Part shown: piece by piece, positions 54,248 to 64,000 of the stretch
How the letters are laid out: each line of letters opens with the position of its first letter
How positions within the stretch are numbered: the first letter of the stretch is position 1
Assembly: GCA_963576735.1 (NCBI GenBank)
Contig: CAUYWD010000300.1
Location: 1-64,000, forward strand
DNA: 64,000 bases
Source: Bedellia somnulentella
Lineage: Eukaryota > Arthropoda > Insecta > Lepidoptera > Bedelliidae
Direction: 5' to 3'
Made by a program: the position numbers and the translations under genes
The notes under the pieces: model-generated
What the model was told of the DNA's origin: nothing
Seen by the model: the letters and a program-made list of their open reading frames with translations, nothing else
Database searches by the model: none

Positions 54248-54252
54248 ATGTG
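54184..54252. repeat. (GT)n microsatellite
   Basis: About 31 uninterrupted GT units, with further TG-rich sequence around it. Confidence 0.95.
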
Positions 54253-54885
54253 TGATTGTATTAGGTCTGTATTACTCTTTTGTAAAGGTTCTAAATATCA
54301 TTGTAGTCAGATTGTTAAAAAAACGGTCAACTTTAATCCTATCCTTGATTAGTCGTATGTCAAAGTTAAAACAAAAACGACGTGCAAAATTTGTTTTCGT
54401 GGTTGGAACAAGAAGATGAAAATCCTTTTTTATCTTAAAATTTAAAAAATTAAATAACCGAGTCCCGAATTCCGACATAAAAAAAGCAGTGATCACAAAC
54501 CTATACCCCCCGCGCCCCTCACACGGATCGATCTCGCGCATGCGCGCTCACCTCCGAAGTATTGAATGGACTCATTCATAGAGCAACTGGTGATTTCAGA
54601 ATGGGACAATACCTATACTATAGATATAGTATTTTGCATTATGTACTGCTAGCATAAATGCTCGCTTTGAAGAGAACAATGGATGCGATAATGTTGGTGT
54701 AATTTCTTTTGGAAGAAGACTTTTTATGTAAAACGAACTATCGCGCCACGTCATTGGATGGCAGGTGGTTATGATTCCAAATATATCAAGTATTACACTT
54801 TTTGACTTTACCACAATCATTTATAAGTAAACAGAAAAAATATGTATTCGAAATTATAGCCACAAAAAAACCGTTCAAGATGAAA
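54253..54885. other. Non-coding, nothing recognised
   Basis: No gene or clear repeat. Confidence 0.4.
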
Positions 54886-54888
54886 CTT

Positions 54889-55146
54889 TAACATAACATA
54901 ACATAAACATAAACGTTCACGCCGAATATCCCCGAAGAGGTTGGCAGAGGTACTAATACTTCTGAACATCACGTGACTTTGTCACCTGGTGTTCAGAGTA
55001 CCCACGTTTTGCATGGACAGTGTACTCACGTGATAGGGGGCAGGCCTATCGCCGTTTTGTACAAATACACTGTCACATGACTAAGTACAACTCAGCCATG
55101 TGGGTTTCCTCACGATGTTTTCCCTCACCGTTAACAACCATGTTAT
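54889..55146 (-). mobile_element. tRNA-SINE, minus strand
   Basis: (ATAAC)n at the left, then AACGTTCACGCCGAATATCC to GATGTTTTCCCTCACCGTTA. It lacks the tRNA-like head. Confidence 0.8.
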
Positions 55147-55150
55147 TTAT

Positions 55151-55600
55151 TTATCATGAAACTTTAACTATTAAAATAAGACAAGGACTCGTCTTTAAGA
55201 CTTTAAGTTCAGTGGCAAAAAAGGAAATCTAGTATATTCGTTATACCTCTACGTCCATCCAATAATAATGCATGGAAGAAAAGATTACACAATTGAATTC
55301 AGTACATAAAATAAAGTAGTGTAAATGATTATTCGCCCTCCAGTTGGATATAATATTTGGGTTATGAACTACAAACTCACGGCCTAAAAACCATAAAAAG
55401 GATAGCTTCAAACGTGAAATTTTTAGCCACTTTTGACCGTAAAGTAGGGAATAGATTTAAATTAAAAAAACTGTTGGTGATGAGTATTCGGTCACATTGC
55501 CAATTAATAACTTTAAGTGCCGATACCATCACCACCTCTTAAGACAAACACGGAAAAATAGGGTTATTGTTGTTTTAAGCCGACAAGAATTATTAATACA
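55151..55600. mobile_element. Unassigned DNA with a decayed SINE-like copy
   Basis: Positions 55365-55585 show a strongly diverged minus-strand GCCGTGTAGTG-family copy (ACTCACGGCCTAAAAACC, AAACTGTTGGTGATGAG). The rest is unassigned. Confidence 0.4.
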
Positions 55601-55769
55601 ATAGAATTACAGTTCATAAAGCGACTTCACAACTTTGTTTTAACTATATTAGCTTATTAACTATTATAATATTGAGTAAAATGTTCTACAATTATTTATT
55701 CAACAAAAAAAGACTACTTGATTTTTTCGTTCGTAATTTCGAGGATTAGGAGAATATTACGCTCTGGAA

Positions 55770-56265
55770 ATTAATATTATTTCTACTAAAATACAATATT
55801 TTTAATACGTTTCCAGGAATAAAATCTAAAAACTTAGATTTAGAAATCATTTCATTATTTGATGTTTAATACAAATACAAGAATCGTCATTCGATTTCAA
55901 AAAGTTAACATACATACATACATACATATACTCACGGCTATAAATCCCTAAAAGGGGTAGCCAGAGCTGAGAAATCAGAAATTCCTCAGCCACTTTTGGA
56001 AGTTGAGTGGAGAAAAGACGGTAGAATAAAGGTTGTTGGTGATGGGTCTCCAACCGCATCGCCCAAAAATCCATTAAAAAGCCCTAAGTCCGTTAGTCGC
56101 CTCTTAAGCCGACACACAGCAAATAAATATTATTTCTACTAAAATACAATATTCATAATACGTTTCCAGGAATAAAATCTAAAAGTTAGATATAAAAAAT
56201 AATTTCATTATTTGATGTTTAATACAAATACAAGAATCGTCATTCGATTTCAAAAAGTCAAACAT
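55770..56265. mobile_element. SINE-like copy flanked by about 140-bp direct repeats
   Basis: The minus-strand copy (about 55911-56118) is bounded by 55770-55910 and 56121-56262. Both run from AATATTATTTCTACTAAAAT to TCGTCATTCGATTTCAAAAA. This is a second, unrelated target with the same arrangement as 53169-53688. Confidence 0.85.
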
Positions 56266-56426
56266 ACAATATTTTGTTCTAGTTACTGTGCCACATGAAT
56301 TTGATATTCTAGGTTTTGAGTGATGTATATAATGAGTAATAAAATTTTGTGTAAAATGATCTATTTTATATTTCGAGAGTACTATGTTGACTATGAACAG
56401 ATGTTACTCGTATATGTTGTTGATGT

Positions 56427-56688
56427 AAGCTGTGTAGTGTCAGCTTAGAATAGCACTACCCTATTTCTTCCGGTGGGTGTACGTAAGAGGCGACTAACGG
56501 TATTGGGGCTTTAAAAGGATTTTTGGGCGATGCGGTTGGACACCCATCACCAATAACCTTTATTTTACCATCTTTTCCCCACTCAACTTTCCAAAGGTGG
56601 CTGAGGAATTTCTCATTCCTTAGCTCTGGCTACCCCATCTAGGGATTTATAGCCGTGAGTATATGTATGTATGTATGTATGTATGATG
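56427..56688 (+). mobile_element. GCCGTGTAGTG/(TATG)n family, well preserved copy
   Basis: GCTGTGTAGTGTCAGCTTAG, GGTGGGTGTACGTAAGAGGC, GGATTTTTGGGCGATGCGGT, CCAAAGGTGGCTGAGGAATT, GGGATTTATAGCCGTGAGTA, (TATG)n. Useful as a reference for the family. Confidence 0.85.
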
Positions 56689-56689
56689 T

Positions 56690-56997
56690 TATACTCATGC
56701 CGTTAGTTCCAATTAGGGTAGGCAGGCGGCGCCAGGGTAGGCATTAGACTATCGATCGCCACTTCGTACGATCGTGACAAACCTCTCTAGCTTTGTTCAC
56801 ATCCAAAGTGCCTACAGGGGTGGCAGAAGCACTTGTGCTCCTGAGAAAAACGTGATATGCTGTTCGGAGTACCTACTCACATTTTGCTTGGACAGTTAGT
56901 TCATATAAGAAATAGGGGCTAGGCCAATCGCTGTTTTGTACGAACTACTGTTACAACTAAGTACGACTCAGCCATATGGGTTTACTCACGATTGTTA
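56690..56997 (-). mobile_element. RTE 3' fragment and diverged tRNA-SINE
   Basis: 56690-56810 is the RTE 3' end with a small duplication around GGGTAGGCAGGCGGCGCCAG. 56815-56997 is a strongly diverged tRNA-SINE body (TTGCTTGGACAGTTAG, CGACTCAGCCATATGGGTTT). Confidence 0.6.
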
Positions 56998-57299
56998 GAT
57001 ATTTATTTTAATTCTAAAGTTTATTTTAATATTTTTTCTACATAATTATTAACTGATTTATTTGTCTATATAAATTTATTGAAGCGTCAATAACTATTTT
57101 GATTAATTCCGGATGAAGACTGTCAAGGAGATAAGTAAAATATGAATTGGTATTGAGTTCAGTTATTTGTCAGTCGTCCTATGCTAAGAGTGAGAATAAA
57201 CAAAATTAATTTCCACGAGAGTTTTATTGGTGAATCCAACACGATATTTTCCTTTCCCATTAATAACCTGAATAAATGAACCCCACAAATGTCTTAAGA

Positions 57300-57400
57300 A
57301 AAGACACATTACTGGAGAGCTGTCACAGGATTTGAACTCATATCTTCTGTATGAGAATGGATTGTCTATCTACTAAGAACTAATGAAGGTTGTAATACAA
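57300..57400 (-). mobile_element. tRNA-like SINE head, minus strand
   Basis: The complement shows B-box GAGTTCAAATCCTGTGAC and A-box CTTAGTAGATAGAC. No body recognised. Confidence 0.45.
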
Positions 57401-57482
57401 ATATAATAAAGCATCATTTAAGATATCAGAGGATAATTTTTAAGTCTTATTTTGTATTTTTTGCAAAATATATTATATACAT

Positions 57483-57877
57483 ATAAATAAAGAAAAAATA
57501 AAGGAAAGAAAAATTTCGACACAGGCGGGAATCGAACCCGCGACCTCGGGTATACGCCTCGACGCTCTGCCAACTGAGCCACCGTGTCAATTGGCTGCCA
57601 GTGCAAAATTCTTCTATCCTTTATTTCTTTTACACGTTTAAGTAGTGTTTGCGTTTCCTACCTCCGAATTTTAACTAATTCGGAAGGTCATTTGTCCATC
57701 TTTTCAGGTAGAATGCAAATGTTGACACGGTAGCTCAGTTGGCAGAGCGTCGGGGCGTATACCCGAGGTCGCGGGTTCGATTCCCGCCTGTGTCGAAATT
57801 TTTTTTTCCTTTATTTATTCTTTATTTATTAGTAATAATCCCCACATGAGGTTTTCATGAACAAAAAGATTTAAAAT
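57483..57877. mobile_element. Palindromic element with two tRNA-like units, 14-bp target duplication
   Basis: TATATTATATACAT flanks it at 57469-57482 and 57878-57891. A minus-strand tRNA-like unit (57518-57588) and a plus-strand unit (57724-57794) diverge from a spacer of about 135 bp. Both carry A-box (GTAGCTCAGTTGG or GTGGCTCAGTTGG) and B-box (GGGTTCGATTCCC) and a GACACGG/CTGTGTC acceptor stem. The outer tails end in TAATAAATAAAG-type sequence. This is the most complete copy. Confidence 0.85.
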
Positions 57878-57959
57878 TATATTATATACATTCCAAGCGA
57901 AATGATCCGAAGTGCAAAGTTGTCATTGTTTGTGCCAATGTTTTTTGTATTCATACACA

Positions 57960-58320
57960 CACGCACACATACTCCCTTCATTCTTTGCCATCGGAGTAGG
58001 CAGAGAATTTCGATCAATCTGTACGTTCCTGGAAAAACTGTCAATCTTCATTTATGGATTTTTATCATTCATTGCCTTTATTCTTCACAATTTAGACCAC
58101 CTCCATTTAGAATAACTTTATACATACATACATAAACTCACGGCCATAAATCCCAAAAAAACAGTAGCCGGAGCATCAGAGCTAGAAACTCCTCAGCCAC
58201 ATTTGGAAGCCTCCAACAGAAGTGCCGAAAAAACACTTTAAAAAGCCCCATAGCCCTTATTAGCCTCTTACGACACACCCGTAAAGGGGTAGTGGCATTC
58301 TTAGCCGGCACTGTATATTT
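57960..58320 (-). mobile_element. RTE fragment and GCCGTGTAGTG-family copy
   Basis: 57960-58070 is a diverged RTE 3' end (GCCATCGGAGTAGGCAGAGA). 58115-58320 is a partly deleted minus-strand SINE-like copy, CATACATACATAAACTCACG to CTTAGCCGGCACTGTA. Confidence 0.55.
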
Positions 58321-58576
58321 ATCTTTTACGAATTTAGTTACACCCATTCTCTGTATTTATTTTAGTGCAAAACATTTGAAATAAAGTTGTTTTCTTAGGA
58401 CTTAGTAATACCTACCTACGCGGTCTTAGTCTGCGCGAATCGTAAGTTGAAGGTAAAAAGGTACTTAGCTCTGAGAGGCTTACCTACCTACTAGCTTTAC
58501 CGCCCAGTTATACTTACATTGGACTAAAATAGCCTAGCTACTTATATTCATGACTATAAATCCTTAAATAGTTAAT

Positions 58577-58828
58577 GCTGTGTAGTGTCGGCTTAGAATA
58601 GAACTACCCCATTTCTTCCGGTGGGTGTACGTACGAGGCGATTAACGGCCTTGGGGCTTTTTAAGGGATTTTTGGGCGATGCGGTTGGAGACCCATCACC
58701 AACAACCTTTATTCTACCATCTTTTCCCCACTCAACTTCCAAAAGTGGTTGAGGAATTTCTAATTCCTCAGCTCTCGCTACCCTTTTTAGGGATTTATAG
58801 TCGTGAGTATATGCATGTATGTATGTAA
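58577..58828 (+). mobile_element. GCCGTGTAGTG-family copy with 12-bp duplication
   Basis: GCTGTGTAGTGTCGGCTTAG to (TATG)n. TAAATCCTTAAA lies on both sides. Confidence 0.8.
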
Positions 58829-58834
58829 ATCCTT

Positions 58835-59340
58835 AAAGTGGGTAGGTAGAGCTTTAAATGCAGAAATTGCGCAGCTACTAGTTGATTGGTGAAAAGATTG
58901 TAGAGGATGGTTAGTGATAGGTCGTCAGCCATTTCCTTGAAAGCCTCAAAACACTAAGTTACCTCATATAAAGCGTCGAAAATAGTTTGGGTTTCTTTAC
59001 CTTTCAACAATAGCTTAAGAAATTGGGTGGTGCTATCTAAGCCTATCGGGCTAGATACATGGCTAAAAAAGTGAGTAAGTCAATAAGAGTGAAGCCGGGT
59101 TTTCATCTAGTATATACATATTCTAACGCGATTCGTTCCCACTCTATGGGAAGACTGCTGATCGCCTCTTTGTACGATACTGGCAAAGCTCTCTTGTGCT
59201 TAATACGTTTGTTTTCATACTCGTGTGATCAGCTTTCAATTAACTATATTTGTGTACGAGGTAGCCAGAGAATCAAATATTCCTTAGCCACTTTTGGATG
59301 TTGCGAGAGGAGAATATAGTAAAATAAAGTTGTTGGTAAT
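58835..59340 (-). mobile_element. Diverged SINE-like and RTE fragments
   Basis: 58835-59050 and 59255-59340 are old minus-strand GCCGTGTAGTG-family pieces. 59090-59200 is an RTE 3' fragment (TCCCACTCTATGGGAAGACT). Confidence 0.45.
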
Positions 59341-59754
59341 GTATTTCTATTTGACCGAACTGTAACCAAGATAAGATAGCCACTAATACAAATATTTTAT
59401 TCAGTAATAACTATTGGTAGGCTAAACATATAAAAATGTTAAATATCCTTACTTCCAACATTTTGAATAATATTTTCTTCTGTAATCATATATGTTCATT
59501 CTTTGAATTGTAAGTTAGCAGTAGTTGAACATAAAACTAGTAACAATATTGTTCAAAAGTTTGCCTAACTTCGAATATAACTTCCGATGTGACTTTTTCA
59601 GTTATCGTGGGCGTTGAGGCTGGATACTCATGTTACCGACCATCCTCTATTTTATTATTTGCTTTCTCAGACCTTTTAGCATTATTCAGTATTTTATTAT
59701 TTGTAAAAAAATAGAAGTAAAATTATAGTTTCTTAAAGTATTTTTAAAAATTTG

Positions 59755-60003
59755 GCTGTGTAGTGTCGACTTAGAATAGCACTTCCCCATTTCTTCCGGT
59801 GGGTGAACGTAAGAGGCGACTAACGGTATTGGGGACTTTAAAGGGATTTTGGGCGATGTGGTTGGAGACCCATCACCAAGAACCTTTATTTCACCATCTA
59901 TACCCCATGCAACTTCCAAAAGTGGCTGAGGAATTTCTAATTCCTTAGCTCTGGCTACCTCTTTCTAGGGATTTATAGCCGTGAGTATATGTATGTATGT
60001 ATG
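59755..60003 (+). mobile_element. GCCGTGTAGTG-family copy with duplication
   Basis: GCTGTGTAGTGTCGACTTAG to (TATG)n. TAAAAATT flanks both sides (8 bp). Confidence 0.8.
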
Positions 60004-60014
60004 TAAAAATTAAT

Positions 60015-60655
60015 ACATTTACTCAACGCCAAGAACTCCTGTAGGGTAGCCTGAATAGTAGAATTTTCTTAGACACTTTTCGAAGCTTAATGTGGAAAGC
60101 ATTATAAATTAAGGATGTTGGTGATAGGTTTCCAACGGCATCGCCCAACGAGCACTTAAAAAGTACAGTGTTCTTTCAGTATGTCGGTCCAGTCACCTTT
60201 TAGGACACACGCGAGAAGAAATGGGCTAGTGCTATTCAAAGCTGACACAGCAAAAATATTCCAAATTTACTTTTGTGTTATCCGTTGTTAGAATAAGTAG
60301 GTGATGTATGTTATCATAACATCATCATCTGGGGCAAAATGCTGAGTCAGTGATCAATTTCACTGCATAGAGCTTCTTTTCCCTTTTTTAGTTTTACTAG
60401 TATTATTTTGTACATACATACATACATATACTCACGGCTATATTTCCCTTGAAGGGGTAACCAGAGCTAAGGAATTAGAAACTCCTCAGCCACTTTTGGA
60501 AAGCTGAGAGGGGTAAAGATGGTAAAATAAAGGTTATTGGTGATGGGTCTCCATCCCCATCGCCCAAAAGTCTCTTAAAAGCCCCAGTACCGTTAGTCGC
60601 CTCTTACGTACACCCACCAGCAGAAATGGGGTAGTGCTATTCTAAGCCGACATAT
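60015..60655 (-). mobile_element. Two minus-strand SINE-like copies, one old and one young
   Basis: 60015-60255 is a diverged copy. 60412-60655 is well preserved (CATACATACATATACTCACG to TCTAAGCCGACA). Unassigned DNA lies between. Confidence 0.7.
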
Positions 60656-61382
60656 TTTATATATTTTAATATTTTTTATTTTTTTTCTTCTATAAATTAC
60701 TTTTTAGAATGCTAAGGCGAGCCCAACCGTGGGCCAAAGCATATATATATTACAAAATTCTTGCTAAAAAAGTGTCTCTTAGGTATATAGTTTTAGTATC
60801 AATACACAATTTGAAGTTTTTACATTTCCTTGTAAAATTTCAATTTTCCATCTACTGAGCAAACTTTGCGTTCTTTTGAGCAGATTTTGAGCTTGAATCA
60901 CTTTTTTCCAAACCACTGGTCTCTAGAATTTCTTGGATGCTAATAACAAAAGTTATGAATTTTTCCCTCTCGTTCATCCTCGTGGAAGATTCTGGATTAT
61001 ATAACTGACGTATATTGATTATTGAATTCGTACTTTCTTATACCAAAATAGAAATGAGCCATATCAGTAAATACTTTAAAAAAATGTTTTTAGCTATGAA
61101 ATAAACAATTCTTAAGCCACTTTTGGAAGTTGAGTAGATATATCAAATAAGGGATCCTAGGTAATTATTTTCAAACTGGAACGTATCAAATAGCCCAAAT
61201 AGCCCCTTGTTAGACAGCCCTGGTGGAAGAGGTGTATAAAATATAGGCTAATTCTAATAATTGTCTTCTAAGAGTATTTAATTAACAATGTAATTATCTA
61301 TTAATTTTTGTGTTAGTTCTGAGAAGATTTCCTTATTTACCATCAAAACAAACTATTAAATTTATAATAATAACATCGGCTT
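60656..61382. other. Mostly unassigned, one SINE-like scrap
   Basis: Around 61100-61240 there is a diverged minus-strand family fragment (AAGCCACTTTTGGAAGTTGA). Nothing else recognised. Confidence 0.4.
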
Positions 61383-61650
61383 CGCCGTGTAGTGTCGGCT
61401 TCACCGTGTATTGTCGGCTTAGAATAACACTACCCCATTTCTACCCGTGGGTGATCGTAAGAGGCGACTAAGTGTATAGAGGCTTTTTAAGTGATTTTTG
61501 GGTGATGTGGTTGGAGACCCGTCACCAAAAACATTTATTATTACCATCTTTTCCCTAATCAACTTCCAAAAGTGGCTGAGGAATCTCTCATTCCAAAGCT
61601 CTGGCTACCTCGTTAAGGAATTTATAGCCGTGAGTATATGTATGTATGTA
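61383..61650 (+). mobile_element. GCCGTGTAGTG-family copy with duplicated start
   Basis: It starts with two partial copies of GCCGTGTAGTGTCGGCTT. TAATAATAACAT flanks both sides (12 bp). A doubled start is also seen at 22671. Confidence 0.8.
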
Positions 61651-61854
61651 ATAATAACATATTTTTTATACGTTTAGCAAGGTAACCTATATTCATGCCC
61701 TAATGAAAATTCACCTCAATAAACTTTGACGAATCGAACGCATAAAATACGAGTAGAACTAATAAACTGTCCTATTGAATTTATCGGATCTCACGTCAAA
61801 GCCTATTAGCAAGCAAGCTTCTGATGTTTCCACGAACCAAAGTATATTAAATAC

Positions 61855-62100
61855 ATACATACATATACTCACGGCTATAAATCCCTAGAAGGGGTAGCCA
61901 GAGCTAAGGAATTTGAAATTCCTCAGCCACTTTTGGAAAGTTGTGTGGGGAAAAGGTGGTAAAAATTAAGGTTTTTGGTGATGGGTCTCCAACCGCATCG
62001 CCCAAAAATCCCTTAAAAGTCCCCAACACCGTTAGTCGCCTCTTACGTACACCAACCGGAAGAAATGGGGTAGTGTTATTCTAAGCCGACACTACACAGC
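61855..62100 (-). mobile_element. GCCGTGTAGTG-family copy
   Basis: CATACATACATATACTCACG to GCCGACACTACACAGC. TTAAATACATACAT flanks both sides. Confidence 0.85.
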
Positions 62101-62334
62101 ACTTAAATACATACATTACTTGGATTCAATCACGGGAAATATTTCTTTACTATTTCCTCGTAAAATAATGACAAGCTAAAGTAATAAATCTCAATTATTC
62201 GTGAGATCCATATGTCAGCATCGAAAATCCTCGCTGTCGATATCGGTTGAAAAGTTTCGATTACTATTTATTTGCATAAAACAACAGCGTTTTCTAAAGG
62301 TATATGTATACTGATGTTTCGTCACCTGCTGGAA

Positions 62335-62462
62335 AAGCACGAGCGCTATTTTATCGACACGATAACGGTTAGAATCAGATGGCAGTATACGATATTAAGT
62401 AAGTGCGTAAGAGATGGCTGCCTTATCCCACGCGATAACTAGTTTAAACACGGCTCGTGCTT
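62335..62462. mobile_element. MITE-like repeat, second copy
   Basis: The reverse complement of 52697-52823, with the same AAGCACGAGC termini. Confidence 0.65.
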
Positions 62463-62759
62463 GCCCTTCTGGTCATATAATAGGGGAAAGTAACCTCCAA
62501 AATTATAAAGGTGCTCCCTCACTGGATGCAGTTACGTGTATTGTAACATTATAGATTCATCTTTGAGCATTACATTACAATAATACTCTCTGACCGACGC
62601 GCGTTTGCGTGCTATTACAATACCTATATACAATAATTCATATACTCAATACAAAGTGCGCATTGTAATGCACGGTTCTCCTCCTTCTCTGATGCTCCTT
62701 CAATGAATGCTCTCGGTGAAGAAGCACCTTTTGATTTCATTATCACATACTATTAAATT

Positions 62760-63010
62760 GTGCTGTGTAATATCGGCTTAGAATAGTACTACCCCATTTC
62801 TTCCGGTGGGTGTACGTAAGAGCTTAGGCGACTAACGGTATTGGGGCTATTAAGGGATTTTTGGGCGACGCGGTTGGAGACGCATCACCCACAACCTTTA
62901 TTTTGCTATCTTTTCCCCACTCAACTTTCCAGAAGTGGCTGAGGAACTTCTAGTTCCTTAGCTCTGGCTACCCCTTCTAGGGATTAACAACCGTGAGTAT
63001 ATGTATGTAT
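62760..63010 (+). mobile_element. GCCGTGTAGTG-family copy with duplication
   Basis: GCTGTGTAATATCGGCTTAG to GTGAGTATATGTATG. ATACTATTAAAT flanks both sides. Confidence 0.8.
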
Positions 63011-63433
63011 ACTATTAAATCGGCTCAGTGATTTAGACGTGAAAGCGTAACAAACAGTCAGATTAACTAACGCATTCGTAATATTAGTACGGACACAACG
63101 GATTAGATAACTCTAGTAAATGTCAGTCACGTACGAAAGGCGACCTACGAGAATTCAGTGTATTCAGGAATAATTGTATTTCTGTCAGATACACAGTTTC
63201 ACCGGCATTGAAAATTAGTGCACCTAACTTAATTATCAGGTGCCCACGCAAGACCCACACGAATTTGCAAGTGTAATATTATGCAATACCACGAATCTAT
63301 CTGCTCACGAAACAACGCAATGTGTATGCTATTGTTTTGTGAATATCCAATGTCCGAATAATGTGGTATATGCGTTTCTTTTAGTCGCTAAAATTAGAAT
63401 TATAATTAAAAGGACTCTATTTGTTTTGTATTT

Positions 63434-63585
63434 TGCCGTGTAGTGCCTGCTTAGAATATCACTACTCCTTTGTACCCAAGGGTGTCGTAAGAGGCGGCGG
63501 AGGTTTTTACTTTTTACGTTAATACGAATGGAGACCCTTCACCAACGATACTTGATTTCGACCATCTATTCACCTATCAACTATT
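63434..63585 (+). mobile_element. GCCGTGTAGTG-family copy, 3' truncated
   Basis: GCCGTGTAGTGCCTGCTTAG to GATTTCGACCATCTATTCAC, then lost. Confidence 0.65.
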
Positions 63586-63829
63586 TTTCTATTTATTTAT
63601 TCAAGAACATAAAACAGAATACAATCAATACAACAAATATATTAACATAGAAAATAGAGCTAGATCATATTCCTAGGTATATGTCCCTAGCATACACATA
63701 ATATTATCTATAGATATAACTATGACTGGATTGTTGTATTGTTTGTGTAGATTAACGCATAGTTATCAGTTTCACCATGTTGTTGGACATCTATCTCACA
63801 TGACTATAATTTATTGACCTCTCCATTCG

Positions 63830-63955
63830 AAGGTTGTCTGGAAGAGATCGCTTTTAGTGATAAGACCGCCAATTGTACTTTAAATACTTTATATAAAGTA
63901 AATGTTTCTCCATATTCGATGTGCAATAAAGAGTTTTCTATTCTATTCTATTATT
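63830..63955 (+). mobile_element. LINE 3' end fragment
   Basis: GGTTGTCTGGAAGAGATCGC, AGTGATAAGACCGCCAATTG and GATGTGCAATAAAGAGTTTT, then (TTCTA)n. This is a common lepidopteran LINE-type 3' terminus. Confidence 0.5.
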
Positions 63956-64000
63956 TTGATTACTTAATATCATATAGTAAAAAACAGAAAAAATATAACA

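Noticed and set aside
54150..54419. Val/Cys repeat ORFs
   Set aside because: They are translations of the (GT)n microsatellite.
57418..57606. Small ORF reading GVYPRSRVRFPPVSKF
   Set aside because: It is a translation through the tRNA-like unit and its tail; similar chance peptides occur at 21783-21974 and 19279-19527.
1..64000. CRISPR arrays, operons or bacterial contamination
   Set aside because: No regularly spaced short repeats with unique spacers; introns, LINEs, SINEs and a castor gene show nuclear insect DNA throughout.

Overview
The window is insect nuclear DNA, almost certainly from a moth or butterfly. It is AT-rich, has intron-containing genes, and is packed with repeat types typical of Lepidoptera: tRNA-derived SINEs with the conserved CATCGTGAGGAAACC core, Helitron ends (a hairpin followed by CTAGT, and starts of the form ACTAATATTATAAA), RTE, jockey and CR1-like LINE fragments, and P-type THAP transposons.

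The only host gene I can support is the 3' end of castor (cas/CASZ1), six coding exons on the + strand at 748-4484. Its introns hold decayed SINE, LINE and tRNA-like fragments. The rest of the window (about 59 kb) looks like a repeat graveyard.

Layout: 1-300 hairpins and a tRNA-like repeat; 748-4700 castor; 4.7-9.3 kb AT-rich DNA and SINEs; 9.5-10.3 kb an RTE LINE with a 5' inversion; 10.8-12.3 kb a P-like MITE with an 8-bp target duplication; 12.6-17.7 kb a nearly complete DIRS1-type tyrosine-recombinase retrotransposon on the - strand; 21.6-25.7 kb a second P-like family carrying a complete THAP domain; 28.5-39.2 kb a nested stack; 39.5-44.1 kb LINE, gene-fragment and Helitron relics; 44.2-46.1 kb a transposon with about 340-bp inverted termini and a decayed nuclease-like, Cys-rich gene; 46-64 kb a dense field of two SINE-like families, tRNA-like palindromic repeats and small MITEs.

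The most informative region is 28.2-39.3 kb. Target duplications that I matched by eye resolve five layers: a LINE gene is split by a P-like element, which is split by a second P-like element, which is split by a BEL/Pao LTR retrotransposon, whose 5' LTR is split by a twin-primed LINE. The 21.6-25.7 kb locus is a paralogue of layer 3. It serves as the empty site for the BEL insertion, while layer 3 serves as the empty site for a LINE inserted at 21.6-25.7 kb. Other notable signals are SINE-like insertions flanked by direct repeats of about 130-145 bp, and a palindromic tRNA-like retroposon with 10- and 14-bp target duplications.

All identifications come from reading sequence and translations; no database search was possible.
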